40,727 nucleotides of DNA, taken from the NCBI GenBank assembly GCA_021772615.1, contig JAJFLQ010000094.1:1-40727 (forward strand), written 5' to 3'. This document shows, piece by piece, positions 8,399 to 16,137 of this stretch. The notes under the pieces were generated by a model, which saw only the letters and a program-made list of their open reading frames with translations, made no database searches and had not been told where the DNA came from. This DNA is from Verrucomicrobiota bacterium. Its GTDB lineage: Bacteria > Verrucomicrobiota > Lentisphaeria > JABSQK01 > JAJFLO01. A program made the position numbers and the translations under genes. The first letter of the stretch is position 1; every line of letters starts with the position of its first letter.

Positions 8399-9385
8399 AT
8401 GAGCAGTATACTGATACCCGAAAAAATCATCGAAGATTACCACAAAAACTTCTTCGAATGCCCGTATTGCCGTGACCAAATCCCGCTCGAATCGCACAAA
8501 CCGCTGGCGCCGGCGCCGTGCGGCAAATGTGGTAAGACCGTGATGATACCGCACCGGGTAAGTGACTTCTGGCTCTTCCAACAGATCGGAAGCGGTGCGA
8601 TGGGCGCCGTTTATAAGGCTTTCCACCAACTGCACCAGCGATCGATTTATGCAGTGAAGATATTGAATCGCCGCGAAAAAGGAAACGACCGTCTTATACG
8701 CGCCCTGCAGCGGGAAGCCCACATAACATCGAAATTTAGTACGCATCCGCACATTATCAATTTCATTACACACGGCTGGGCCGGCGACGAATATTACATG
8801 GCCATGGAGTATATCCAGGGCCAGACCTTGCTTGAAAAGATCGAAGCCGAAGGGAAACTCAGCGAATTGGTGTCCCTGGAGATAATCGCGATTGTTATCG
8901 ACACCTTAAAGTACGTCTACGACTCCGGCTTCCTCTTTCGCGATCTAAAACCCGAGAATATCATGATAAGCAAAGAGAATCTGGTGTACCTCTTTGACTT
9001 CGGGTTGACCCTGCCCAATGAAGTGGCGGCGATGGAACAGGACGTGCTTGAGGCATCGCCAATCTACGTGCCGCCCGAACGGCTCACCGGCGAAGGCGAG
9101 GACATCACCTCGGAGATCTACAGCCTCGGGATGGTGCTGTACCATGCCGTGGCCGGCCAGCCGTACTTCACGACCGCACAGGAGATCACCGGCGTACTCA
9201 AACGCCATGTGAGTTCGTTTCGGCTGAGCAGCGAAGTGACGAAGATGGGGAAGATCAGCAAAGACCTGGCCGCTGTCATCACCAAGATGATCAAGCGCGA
9301 GCGCGACGAGCGCTACATGGATCTCGACACGTTGATTCATGATATCGACGGTCTGTTAAAGGCCCGGATCGCGGCAAAACACTGA
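8399..9385 (+). CDS. Ser/Thr protein kinase with N-terminal zinc ribbon
   Basis: The 328-residue protein opens with a zinc-ribbon (C21, C24, C41, C44) and continues with a full eukaryotic-like kinase domain from about 57 to 320. Visible motifs are the glycine loop GSGAMGAVYK (64-73), the lysine K87 in AVKIL, FRDLKPEN with D182, and D200-F-G. The usual HRD histidine is Phe180, an uncommon but tolerated change; the activation-segment end reads PPERL. There is no membrane helix, so it is cytosolic. I chose the ATG at 8399 rather than a TTG at 8288, which adds a basic leader with no ribosome-binding site. A lipoprotein and rsmE follow closely. Confidence 0.85.
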   Translation: MSSILIPEKIIEDYHKNFFECPYCRDQIPLESHKPLAPAPCGKCGKTVMIPHRVSDFWLFQQIGSGAMGAVYKAFHQLHQRSIYAVKILNRREKGNDRLIRALQREAHITSKFSTHPHIINFITHGWAGDEYYMAMEYIQGQTLLEKIEAEGKLSELVSLEIIAIVIDTLKYVYDSGFLFRDLKPENIMISKENLVYLFDFGLTLPNEVAAMEQDVLEASPIYVPPERLTGEGEDITSEIYSLGMVLYHAVAGQPYFTTAQEITGVLKRHVSSFRLSSEVTKMGKISKDLAAVITKMIKRERDERYMDLDTLIHDIDGLLKARIAAKH

Positions 9386-9408
9386 GCGCCGGCACAGGCT
9401 TATCGATC

Positions 9409-10071
9409 ATGACCGACCCGAAACCGAGAGCCTTTCCCCGCGGCATCGCCGGTGTCATCGTCGCCTGCCTGATACCGTTGCTCAACGGTTGCATTGTCCT
9501 GGACCAGGAAATCGAGATTACAGGGGAGAAACACGGTGTATTCCGCATCAGCGTGGTCCTTCCCGCAAGCGTGTACCACCATTACCGCGACCGTGCTAAC
9601 GGTGCCGGGGAAACCCACCCCGCATTCTTTCTCGACCCTACACATGGCCGCGAATACTTCCCCGAGAAAGAGGGATTTCGCGTTACGCACTACCGGGTAT
9701 TCGAACAGGATGACCGGGCTTATGTCCGCATTGAAGGCAGAATCACCGATCTCCAGCGTGCGTTTGCTTCGGGAAAACTCGGCGACTTTATGTATTCCCG
9801 GCGCGACGACGGTACATGGCTGCTGCAGTTGAACCTTGCGGAATCGACACGTGTTGGCGGCGCCGACCAGGCAAACATCGAAGCCGACGTGAACGAGATG
9901 CGGGAAATCCTCGATGGCCTGCAGCTGACATTGAAAATCATCGTGCCGCGCGAGATTGTGGACACGTCGGCGACGCAGCGCGATAAGCGCGCCGTACAGT
10001 GGACCTTCGATACCCGGAAGAACGATGCTTTTCTGCGGAATCCGCCGCGACTATACGTGTATTTCCAATGA
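9409..10071 (+). CDS. Lipoprotein of unknown function
   Basis: The 220-residue protein has a type II signal peptide: positive N-terminus, hydrophobic core (about 13-25), and lipobox LLNGC with the lipidated cysteine at residue 28. The mature part is mixed alpha/beta with no motif I recognise. A repeated feature is short beta-type runs (EIEITGEKHGVFRISVVLP, TLKIIVPREIVD). It starts 23 bp after the kinase gene and its stop overlaps the rsmE start (ATGA), so the three probably form an operon. The signal points to membrane attachment. Confidence 0.75.
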   Translation: MTDPKPRAFPRGIAGVIVACLIPLLNGCIVLDQEIEITGEKHGVFRISVVLPASVYHHYRDRANGAGETHPAFFLDPTHGREYFPEKEGFRVTHYRVFEQDDRAYVRIEGRITDLQRAFASGKLGDFMYSRRDDGTWLLQLNLAESTRVGGADQANIEADVNEMREILDGLQLTLKIIVPREIVDTSATQRDKRAVQWTFDTRKNDAFLRNPPRLYVYFQ

Positions 10072-10847
10072 TCAGCAGCGGCCGTCGGTACTATTGCGAG
10101 AACATTCCGGATGCCGGCGGGGAGGTCGAGCTCAACGACTCGGAATCCCGCCACGTCGGTCTCGTTCAGCGCGCGCGTTCCGACGACAGCATCGTGCTCC
10201 TCGACGGCCGCGGCGGCGTGGCCGACGCCGTGATTGTCGCCGGGCGGCAACGCCGTCGTGGCCCTGTACGCTGTCGTATCTGCACGCGCTCCATCCAGCC
10301 GAAGCCAATGCCGCAGCGTGTGCTGTTTGTAGCACCGCCGCGCGCAAAACCGATGAGCCGATTGATTCGCTCGGCAGTCGAACTCGGCATCGGCAAGATC
10401 GTACCCGTGATCACAGCGTTCCATGTCGTCGAGCCAGGCGCCGATGCGACAACCGGCTGGCAGATAGATGCGATCGAAGCCTGCAAGCAATCCGGCAATC
10501 CGTATGTGCCCGAAATCACTATGCCGGCGTCCTTCGCAGCGACACTCGCAGAGTGCACCTTTCCCTGCGTATACGGCCACCCAGCCGCAGCCGGAACCAA
10601 CGAAAACTCCGATCGCGCCGGCATACGGCCGTTCGTCACAGATGATCCCACCTCGGTGCCGCCCGTGATGGGCATATGGATCGGCCCCGAGGGAGGATTT
10701 GCGCCCGAGGAGATCCGCGCCCTTGCCGGTCGCGGGCATGTGCCGCTCGCGGTGGGACCATATATCCTGCGGGTCGAGACCGCTGTTGTCGCGTGTATCA
10801 GCGCGTTGAGCAGCGCGATCGACCTGAATGGCAGATCTGTGACGTAA
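10068..10847 (+). CDS. rsmE: 16S rRNA m3U1498 methyltransferase RsmE
   Basis: A 259-residue SPOUT-class methyltransferase that methylates N3 of U1498 in 16S rRNA. The signature motifs are present: an N-terminal PUA-like segment with SRHVGLVQRARSDD, the central KPMSRLIRSAVELGIGKIVPV, and the SAM knot with IGPEGGFAPEEI and VGPYILRVETAV. In the last motif a tyrosine stands where arginine is usual (GPRILR). The start is the ATG at 10068, overlapping the lipoprotein stop as ATGA. A longer in-frame reading from 9999 overlaps the lipoprotein gene further. Confidence 0.9.
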   Translation: MISSGRRYYCENIPDAGGEVELNDSESRHVGLVQRARSDDSIVLLDGRGGVADAVIVAGRQRRRGPVRCRICTRSIQPKPMPQRVLFVAPPRAKPMSRLIRSAVELGIGKIVPVITAFHVVEPGADATTGWQIDAIEACKQSGNPYVPEITMPASFAATLAECTFPCVYGHPAAAGTNENSDRAGIRPFVTDDPTSVPPVMGIWIGPEGGFAPEEIRALAGRGHVPLAVGPYILRVETAVVACISALSSAIDLNGRSVT

Positions 10848-10906
10848 GGAAACAGGCGAATCACGTATGCATACGGGTTACGGGGACGGCTTGACGTGGA
10901 AGGGGC

Positions 10907-11053
10907 GAACCGCGAATGGACGCCAATCATTGGCGGGAAAAAACGACATGTCGACTGGTTGCGCAATGCGTGCAGCCGGTAGCAAGAAATACTGGGTCGA
11001 AGCGCCGTAATACGGAATGCTTCCAATTCCGATTCGCGGTCATTCGCGGTTCT
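10907..11053. repeat. CGAAT inverted-repeat element, copy 2 (~147 bp)
   Basis: The left arm GAACCGCGAATGGACGCC (10907-10924) and the right arm CATTCGCGGTTC (11041-11052), preceded by GATTCGCGGT, are inverted copies. A 100-bp unrelated core lies between. The arms match copy 1. The element sits in the 394-bp gap between rsmE and the PilT pair. The rest of the gap holds only the promoter below. Confidence 0.75.
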
Positions 11054-11128
11054 CTAACCATAGATTCAAAGCTGTACGACGCGTCAAGTCGCACGCAGAT
11101 AAATCAGCGTAAGTTTCGACGGCACGGG

Positions 11129-11158
11129 TTGCATACCGGCTAATTCGCGTATTATACT
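11129..11158 (+). promoter_or_regulatory. Candidate sigma-70 promoter for the PilT pair
   Basis: TTGCAT (11129-11134) and TATACT (11153-11158) are separated by 18 bp. The start codon is about 80 bp downstream. It directly follows the inverted-repeat element. Confidence 0.5.
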
Positions 11159-11241
11159 ATTTCCACGCGTCTGCGGGGAAGAATCCCTAGCAACACGATT
11201 AGTCTGAAGCATGATTCCCATGGCCTGAGAAAGGAGTATTG

Positions 11242-12819
11242 GTGACGATCGACGTTCAATGGTGTGCATATTTCGCGGTGGAAAAGGGCATTCTGTCGCC
11301 CGAACTCTGCCTGCAGATTGAACAGATGTTCGAGGGCAATTGCGATCTGCAGACATTTTGCCAGACAATTCTGGACAACGGCCTGTGCGCCGACATGCAG
11401 CTCGTTCAGCAGATTATGAACGAAGCCCATGCCAACGCTACAACCGGCGCCGGGCCACCGCAGAATTATTTCAGCGCCGGCGCAACCGCCGCTGCGCCGG
11501 CACACACCGCACCGCCCCAGCCCCAAGCCGCACAGGCACCTCCCCAGCCCCAGCCCCAAGCCGCGCCGACACCAGCTCCTGCAGCCGCAGCGTCGGCTGT
11601 CGCAGGGGCTGCGTCCGAGCGCACGTCCGCGCACGGACAGATGCCAGGTATCGAGAACGTCGAAGACATGGACGATGAACAGGTCCGACAGCTGATGATA
11701 AATATTCTCTATACCGCACGCGACATCGGCGCCAGCGATTTTCACATTTCCGCAGACTTCCGTCCATTCGCCCGTATTAACCTTAATATACAGTCTTTCG
11801 GCGACACGGTCGCGTCGGAAGTCGCGTCACAACGATTGAACACCATTCTGCTCACCGAGGAACAACGGAAATCCTTCGAGGAAACCGGCGATCTCGACAT
11901 CTGCCTGGCCCTTGATGAGGCGAACCGCTTCCGTGTCAACCTCATGAAGCACAAGGATGGCCCCGCCGGCACGTATCGGCTGATTCCAAACAAGGTGCAG
12001 ACGTTGGAGGAGCTGGGTTTCAAAAACCCGGAAACCATATACAAGCTGCTCGACTTTCACAACGGACTCCTGTTGGTAACCGGTCCAGTCGGCAGCGGGA
12101 AGACCACGACACTGGCCGCTCTGGTGAACGCGATGAACAACAAGCGTTACGACCATATCATCACCGTCGAAAACCCGATCGAGATCGTACAGCGCTCGAA
12201 CAATTGCAACGTCACGCAGCGCGAGGCCGGCACGCATACAAACTCATTTGCCGCCGCGCTCAAAGGGGCGCTGCGCCAGGATCCGGATATCATTGTGATC
12301 GGCGAGCTGCGTGACCTCGAAACCATCGAGATGGCGATCACCGCGTCGGAGACGGGACACCTTGTCATCGGCACCCTGCACACCAGTGACGTCGGAAGCA
12401 CCCTCAATCGGCTGCTGGACGTTTTTCCGCCGACGCAGCAACCACAGATCCGATCGATGGTAGCCGAAAGTCTCAAAGGCATTATCTGCCAACAACTCAT
12501 CCCGAAGATCGGCGGCGGCATGGCCGTGGCCAGTGAGATCATGCTGAGCACGACCGCAGTGGCGAATAATATTCGCGAAAACAAGACACACCAGCTCAAG
12601 CAGATCCTCGAGACCGGCAGTAAACAGGGCATGTGCCTGATGGACCAATCGGTATGGGCACTCTACGAAGAAGGTGTGATCACCGAAGAAACCGCGATAT
12701 CAAAGTTTGTCGACAAGGCGTTTGTCAACAAAATTCGCAACAAGCAGATCACCCAAGGTGCGGCTGCAGAAGCGGCGGCCGCTGAACCCGCGAAAAAGAA
12801 ACGATTCGGATTTCGCTGA
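11242..12819 (+). CDS. PilT-like ATPase with N-terminal extension and Pro/Ala linker
   Basis: A 525-residue hexameric motor ATPase of the PilT/GspE superfamily. A short N-terminal helical domain (about 1-65) and a Pro/Ala/Gln-rich flexible linker (about 70-125) precede the PilT core (about 145-490). The core carries Walker A GPVGSGKTTT at about 281-290, the Asp box as VENPIE (the usual EDPIE aspartate is an asparagine), Walker B IIVIGELRD, and the His box GTLHTSD. The C-terminus ends in KKKRFGFR. It starts with GTG at 11242, 5 bp after AAGGAG (11231-11236); a TTG at 11239 is only two bases from that site. It overlaps the next gene by TGATG. It probably powers pilus retraction or surface movement. 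Confidence 0.9.
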   Translation: MTIDVQWCAYFAVEKGILSPELCLQIEQMFEGNCDLQTFCQTILDNGLCADMQLVQQIMNEAHANATTGAGPPQNYFSAGATAAAPAHTAPPQPQAAQAPPQPQPQAAPTPAPAAAASAVAGAASERTSAHGQMPGIENVEDMDDEQVRQLMINILYTARDIGASDFHISADFRPFARINLNIQSFGDTVASEVASQRLNTILLTEEQRKSFEETGDLDICLALDEANRFRVNLMKHKDGPAGTYRLIPNKVQTLEELGFKNPETIYKLLDFHNGLLLVTGPVGSGKTTTLAALVNAMNNKRYDHIITVENPIEIVQRSNNCNVTQREAGTHTNSFAAALKGALRQDPDIIVIGELRDLETIEMAITASETGHLVIGTLHTSDVGSTLNRLLDVFPPTQQPQIRSMVAESLKGIICQQLIPKIGGGMAVASEIMLSTTAVANNIRENKTHQLKQILETGSKQGMCLMDQSVWALYEEGVITEETAISKFVDKAFVNKIRNKQITQGAAAEAAAAEPAKKKRFGFR

Positions 12820-13892
12820 TGGCCATACTCGACGACTATCTCTCAACGATGCTGAAAGAAGGCGGTTCCGATCTCCACCTCACGGTGGGGCTGCCCCCGA
12901 AAATTCGGGCCGGCGGGCGCCTGGGGCCGCTGGATAGACCTGTAATTGACACTGCGGCGATGGAACAGACGCTGCAGGAGGTTTGCCCGCCGGATCGTTG
13001 GAAGCACTTCCTGAAGAACAGGGATCTCGATTTCGCCTACGAGATCGCCGGACTGGCGCGCTTTCGCGCAAACTACCTCTACAACTATTACGGCCAAGCT
13101 GCGGTGTTTCGCCAGATACCCGCAAAAATCCTGACGATGGAGCAGCTGAAATGCCCGGACATCTTCAAGGAAATCTGCGCCTTTCGGTCGGGGCTTGTTT
13201 GTGTAACGGGACCGACCGGCAGCGGAAAGTCCACAACCATGGCGGCGATGATCGACTATATCAACGATACCTATACCAAACACATTATCACGATGGAGGA
13301 CCCGATCGAGTTCGTGCACCCAAACAAAAAATCGATCATTGTTCACCGCGAAGTAGGCATTCACACCGAATCGTTCGAAAATGCCCTCATGGGCGCAATG
13401 CGCGCCGACCCCGACATTGTTCTTCTTGGCGAGATGCGCGAGCTGGAAACGATAAAACTCGCGCTCGGCTGTGCGTCGATGGGCATGCTGGTGTTCGGCA
13501 CGCTGCACACCAACAATGCACCAAAGACCATCGACCGCATAATCGACGCCTTTCCCGCAGACCAGCAACCACAGATTCGCACGATGCTGGCGCAGTGCCT
13601 CACCGGGGTGGTGTCGCAGCTGCTCTGCCGTACATCCGACGGAAAAGGCCGTGTCGCCGTGCATGAGATCTTGTTGCGTAATGACGCGCTTCCAAACACG
13701 ATCCGCAAAGGGCAGATCTCGAATATTCGCAGCATCATCGAGGGCAGCCAGGCCGAAGGTATGTGCTCCATGGACGGCAACCTCAAACGGCTGATGAACG
13801 ACAAACGGATTACGCCGATGGAGGCCTATATGAAGGCCTCAGACAAAAAGGTATTCCTTCCGTTCCTACCCCAAGGCGAGGTGCCAGAGTAA
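12819..13892 (+). CDS. pilT: Twitching-motility ATPase PilT
   Basis: A 357-residue ATPase of normal PilT length. It has the PilT N-terminal PAS-like domain followed by the RecA-like core. Walker A is GPTGSGKSTT at 131-140, the Asp box is MEDPIE, Walker B IVLLGEMRE, and the His box GTLHTNN. In contrast to the preceding gene the aspartate of the Asp box is kept. Its ATG overlaps the stop of the first ATPase (TGATG), implying translational coupling, so the two may form a mixed hexamer or work on the same pilus. The usual pilB/pilC neighbours are not in the window. Confidence 0.9.
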   Translation: MAILDDYLSTMLKEGGSDLHLTVGLPPKIRAGGRLGPLDRPVIDTAAMEQTLQEVCPPDRWKHFLKNRDLDFAYEIAGLARFRANYLYNYYGQAAVFRQIPAKILTMEQLKCPDIFKEICAFRSGLVCVTGPTGSGKSTTMAAMIDYINDTYTKHIITMEDPIEFVHPNKKSIIVHREVGIHTESFENALMGAMRADPDIVLLGEMRELETIKLALGCASMGMLVFGTLHTNNAPKTIDRIIDAFPADQQPQIRTMLAQCLTGVVSQLLCRTSDGKGRVAVHEILLRNDALPNTIRKGQISNIRSIIEGSQAEGMCSMDGNLKRLMNDKRITPMEAYMKASDKKVFLPFLPQGEVPE

Positions 13893-13913
13893 GTGCTGCG
13901 TTGCGGCACTTAC
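13889..13913. terminator. Stem-loop at the end of the PilT operon
   Basis: GTAAGTGC and GCACTTAC form a perfect 8-bp stem around a 9-base loop. It starts in the last codons and spans the TAA stop. A T-tract does not follow, so it is a hairpin of uncertain role rather than a proven intrinsic terminator. Confidence 0.4.
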
Positions 13914-14216
13914 AACTCACGATTATTCACCGATACGGGTTTACCGACACCTCGCGTTGCCGATAATCACGCCAACGGCTAACGAAAGCAACGAACATCC
14001 AGCAATACTAGACACAGACCACTCCCGCGATTGCAGAGAAATGACGGGGCACTGCGCGCCGAACCGCGGCTATACAGCCTGAGCACGTAATCCTTCTGTT
14101 AATGACATTAGGCATTCGCTGACCCAACCGCGACGGGCTGTCACCACGCATATGGCCAGTAATTCATCTTCACTTTCGCTTGAAAATCAGGCCCGTTCTA
14201 CATACGTTTAAGGATT
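13914..14216. other. Intergenic region without recognised feature
   Basis: About 300 bp between the PilT operon and the DUF151 gene. I see no ORF with a ribosome-binding site, no repeat shared with other intergenic regions and no clear promoter hexamers. An AAGGA directly before the next start (14210-14214) is the only landmark. Confidence 0.5.
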
Positions 14217-14768
14217 ATGAAAAACTCTCCCTTTATAAAAGTTAAAATTGACAACATATCCCTGAGCAATCTCGGCTTCATAGTGTTCCTAAAGAAAGAC
14301 GGCGACGAAAATGTGCTGCCGATATGTATCGGCGCGATGGAAGCACACTCAATTGCCGCGTCTTACAACAATCAGAAATTTCCCCGCCCGCTGTCGCACG
14401 ACCTGTTCAAGAACGTGCTGTCCGTATTAAACTGCAAGGTGAATAAGATCCATGTCACAGAACTCGTCGATGGCACATTCTACGCCTGTATCTACCTGGG
14501 CCATGGTAAGGATGAGATTGAGATCGACTCGCGTCCGTCCGACGCGATTGCATTAGCGCTCAGGTTTGGCGCACCTATCTATGTGCATACCGACGTGTTG
14601 AATTCGGCCTCGGTAAACATGAACCAGAAGCAGGACAAGGTCGATGAGCCGCCGAAGGACCCGGTTCAACGGCTTAATGACGATCTCAAGACGGCCGTGA
14701 CCGAGGAACGTTATGAAGACGCGGCTAAAATTCGGGACGAGTTGAAACTGCATTCGGACAAGAACTGA
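14217..14768 (+). CDS. DUF151 bifunctional-nuclease family protein with UVR motif
   Basis: A 183-residue protein. The N-terminal 125 residues form a DUF151/BFN domain: VKIDNISLSNLGFIVFL, LPICIGAMEAHSIA, LFKNVLSVLNCKVNKIHVTEL, and DSRPSDAIALALRFGAPIYV, all strongly typical. A Lys/Asp/Pro linker leads to a UVR motif (about 150-180) with the pattern ERYEDAAKIRDELK, used by UvrB/UvrC for protein contacts. Plant and bacterial family members have reported DNase/RNase activity; in this organism the role is open. The arrangement BFN-UVR is known in several phyla. AAGGA is only 2 bp before the ATG, closer than normal. Confidence 0.9.
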   Translation: MKNSPFIKVKIDNISLSNLGFIVFLKKDGDENVLPICIGAMEAHSIAASYNNQKFPRPLSHDLFKNVLSVLNCKVNKIHVTELVDGTFYACIYLGHGKDEIEIDSRPSDAIALALRFGAPIYVHTDVLNSASVNMNQKQDKVDEPPKDPVQRLNDDLKTAVTEERYEDAAKIRDELKLHSDKN

Positions 14769-14851
14769 CCGGCACGATTCGGTAGCGGCCTGCCGCACAT
14801 CGATTTTCTGCTTGAATCTTACACGTGTTCAAAGCCCATCCCGGAGGTGTC

Positions 14852-15985
14852 GTGAGCAAGTCCGGAAAATCTCACCGACAACGGACACAGCCGCCGGCCA
14901 TTGATCTGCCCCTGGATCTCGACGACCTGCCCAGCATGGCCGACCTTATGGGTGAAGGCCACCCGCACCCGCCGCCGGCCGCCGTACACGCGCGTAGCGT
15001 GTCTCCCTCGAAGGCAACCTCTCCAAACAAGACGTGCAGCGATGATAAGCCGACGCGACGCCGCCTCATCGGGGAGCCTTCGTATCACTCGCCGACTGAC
15101 ATCAGCGGCAAAGGGCATCAGCGGCAGCCACACGCAGCACACCACCACATTACCAACTCGATCCTCGACCTCGGCGCGATGCCGGCGATGGATCAATTGT
15201 TGTCCGAAAGCAGCACGCCGATCGAGAAATCAGATACGGTCAAAGGCGTGATAACGAAAATCTGCGAGACACACTGTCTGGTCGATATCGGCTTCGGAGA
15301 GACGGGTGTTGTCCCGGCCGCTGCCCACGTGGGGCACGGTCCGTTGCGCGTCGGTGACAGGATCATCGCGCGACGATTGCCGCCGCCTGCTGCAGATGCA
15401 CTTCCTACATTAATTCCAGAACGACGTGTCCAGCGCGCGCGAACACACCAGCCCAAGAGCAGATGTGCCGCTGCTGTAAGCGTGGCCGTGCCCGTGATCA
15501 TCGACGGCTCCAACGTCTGCCGCAGCTACATCGCGTCGGACGGTGGATCTTCACTTGCGCCATTATTAACGCTACTGCTGGAATTGGTTCGGAGGGAATT
15601 ACAATGGCGCTGCTTCTGTGACGCTAGTGAATCACACATGCTCGCGCGGAGTGGTGCAGGGTCCGAGTCGACGGTCGTTTACAGCCGGATGCTTCGCGAT
15701 TCCCGCGGTGCGTTCCGCGAGGTCGATGCCGGGACCAGTGCGGACGATGCGGTGTTGGCAGCCGCTGATCGCGCAGACGGCGTGATTGTCAGTAACGACC
15801 GCTTCAACAAATTGCCGGACCAGCATACCGTCCGCTATCCATGGCTGGAATACGGGACCCGGCGGCTATTGAAAGGCAGTGTCATAGACGGACGGGTAGT
15901 GGTTGACGCGTTGGGAATTGCGGTGCCGCTACGAACCGATCTCACGCGCCTCGGTGACGAAATTCTCGTCAATCTCCGCAGCTGA
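14852..15985 (+). CDS. S1-like domain fused to Zc3h12a-like (NYN/PIN) ribonuclease
   Basis: A 377-residue protein. Residues 1-125 look disordered (Pro/His/Arg/Ser-rich) and hold two copies of a short motif: LDLDDLPSMADLM near 21-33 and LDLGAMPAMDQLL near 105-117. An S1/OB-like segment follows at about 128-176 (VKGVITKICETHCLVDIGFGETGVVP cut here as a beta-rich stretch). A NYN/PIN nuclease domain covers about 213-365, with acidic residues D219 (IIDGSN), D257 (CDAS), D298/D299 and D316 (SNDRF), as in Zc3h12a/MCPIP1-type RNases. It should bind and cut RNA in the cytoplasm. I start at the GTG at 14852, with GGAGG 4 bp upstream (14843-14847), rather than at the GTG at 14825. Confidence 0.8.
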   Translation: MSKSGKSHRQRTQPPAIDLPLDLDDLPSMADLMGEGHPHPPPAAVHARSVSPSKATSPNKTCSDDKPTRRRLIGEPSYHSPTDISGKGHQRQPHAAHHHITNSILDLGAMPAMDQLLSESSTPIEKSDTVKGVITKICETHCLVDIGFGETGVVPAAAHVGHGPLRVGDRIIARRLPPPAADALPTLIPERRVQRARTHQPKSRCAAAVSVAVPVIIDGSNVCRSYIASDGGSSLAPLLTLLLELVRRELQWRCFCDASESHMLARSGAGSESTVVYSRMLRDSRGAFREVDAGTSADDAVLAAADRADGVIVSNDRFNKLPDQHTVRYPWLEYGTRRLLKGSVIDGRVVVDALGIAVPLRTDLTRLGDEILVNLRS

Positions 15986-16081
15986 CGATCGACCGCAGCC
16001 ACACGTACACCGGGCGGCGATACTCGGCCAGGCAATGCAACAAAATTGTGTAAGAGGTCTATCAGAACTCGATGCTGATTT

Positions 16082-16116
16082 GGAACCACGAATGGACGCC
16101 ATTAGACACGAATCGG
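16082..16116. repeat. Left arm of the CGAAT element, solo copy
   Basis: GAACCACGAATGGACGCC (16083-16100) and then ACACGAATCGG match the left arms of the elements at 4009 and 10907. No right arm follows before the convergent glycosyltransferase gene ends at 16138. It is a partial copy in the convergent intergenic region. Confidence 0.65.
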
Positions 16117-16137
16117 TACGGAGAACCAGAGTTCGTT

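Noticed and set aside
9720..10739. Antisense 339-codon ORF across the lipoprotein and rsmE genes
   Set aside because: It has no recognisable domain and lies opposite two well-supported genes; long antisense frames are expected in GC-rich coding sequence.
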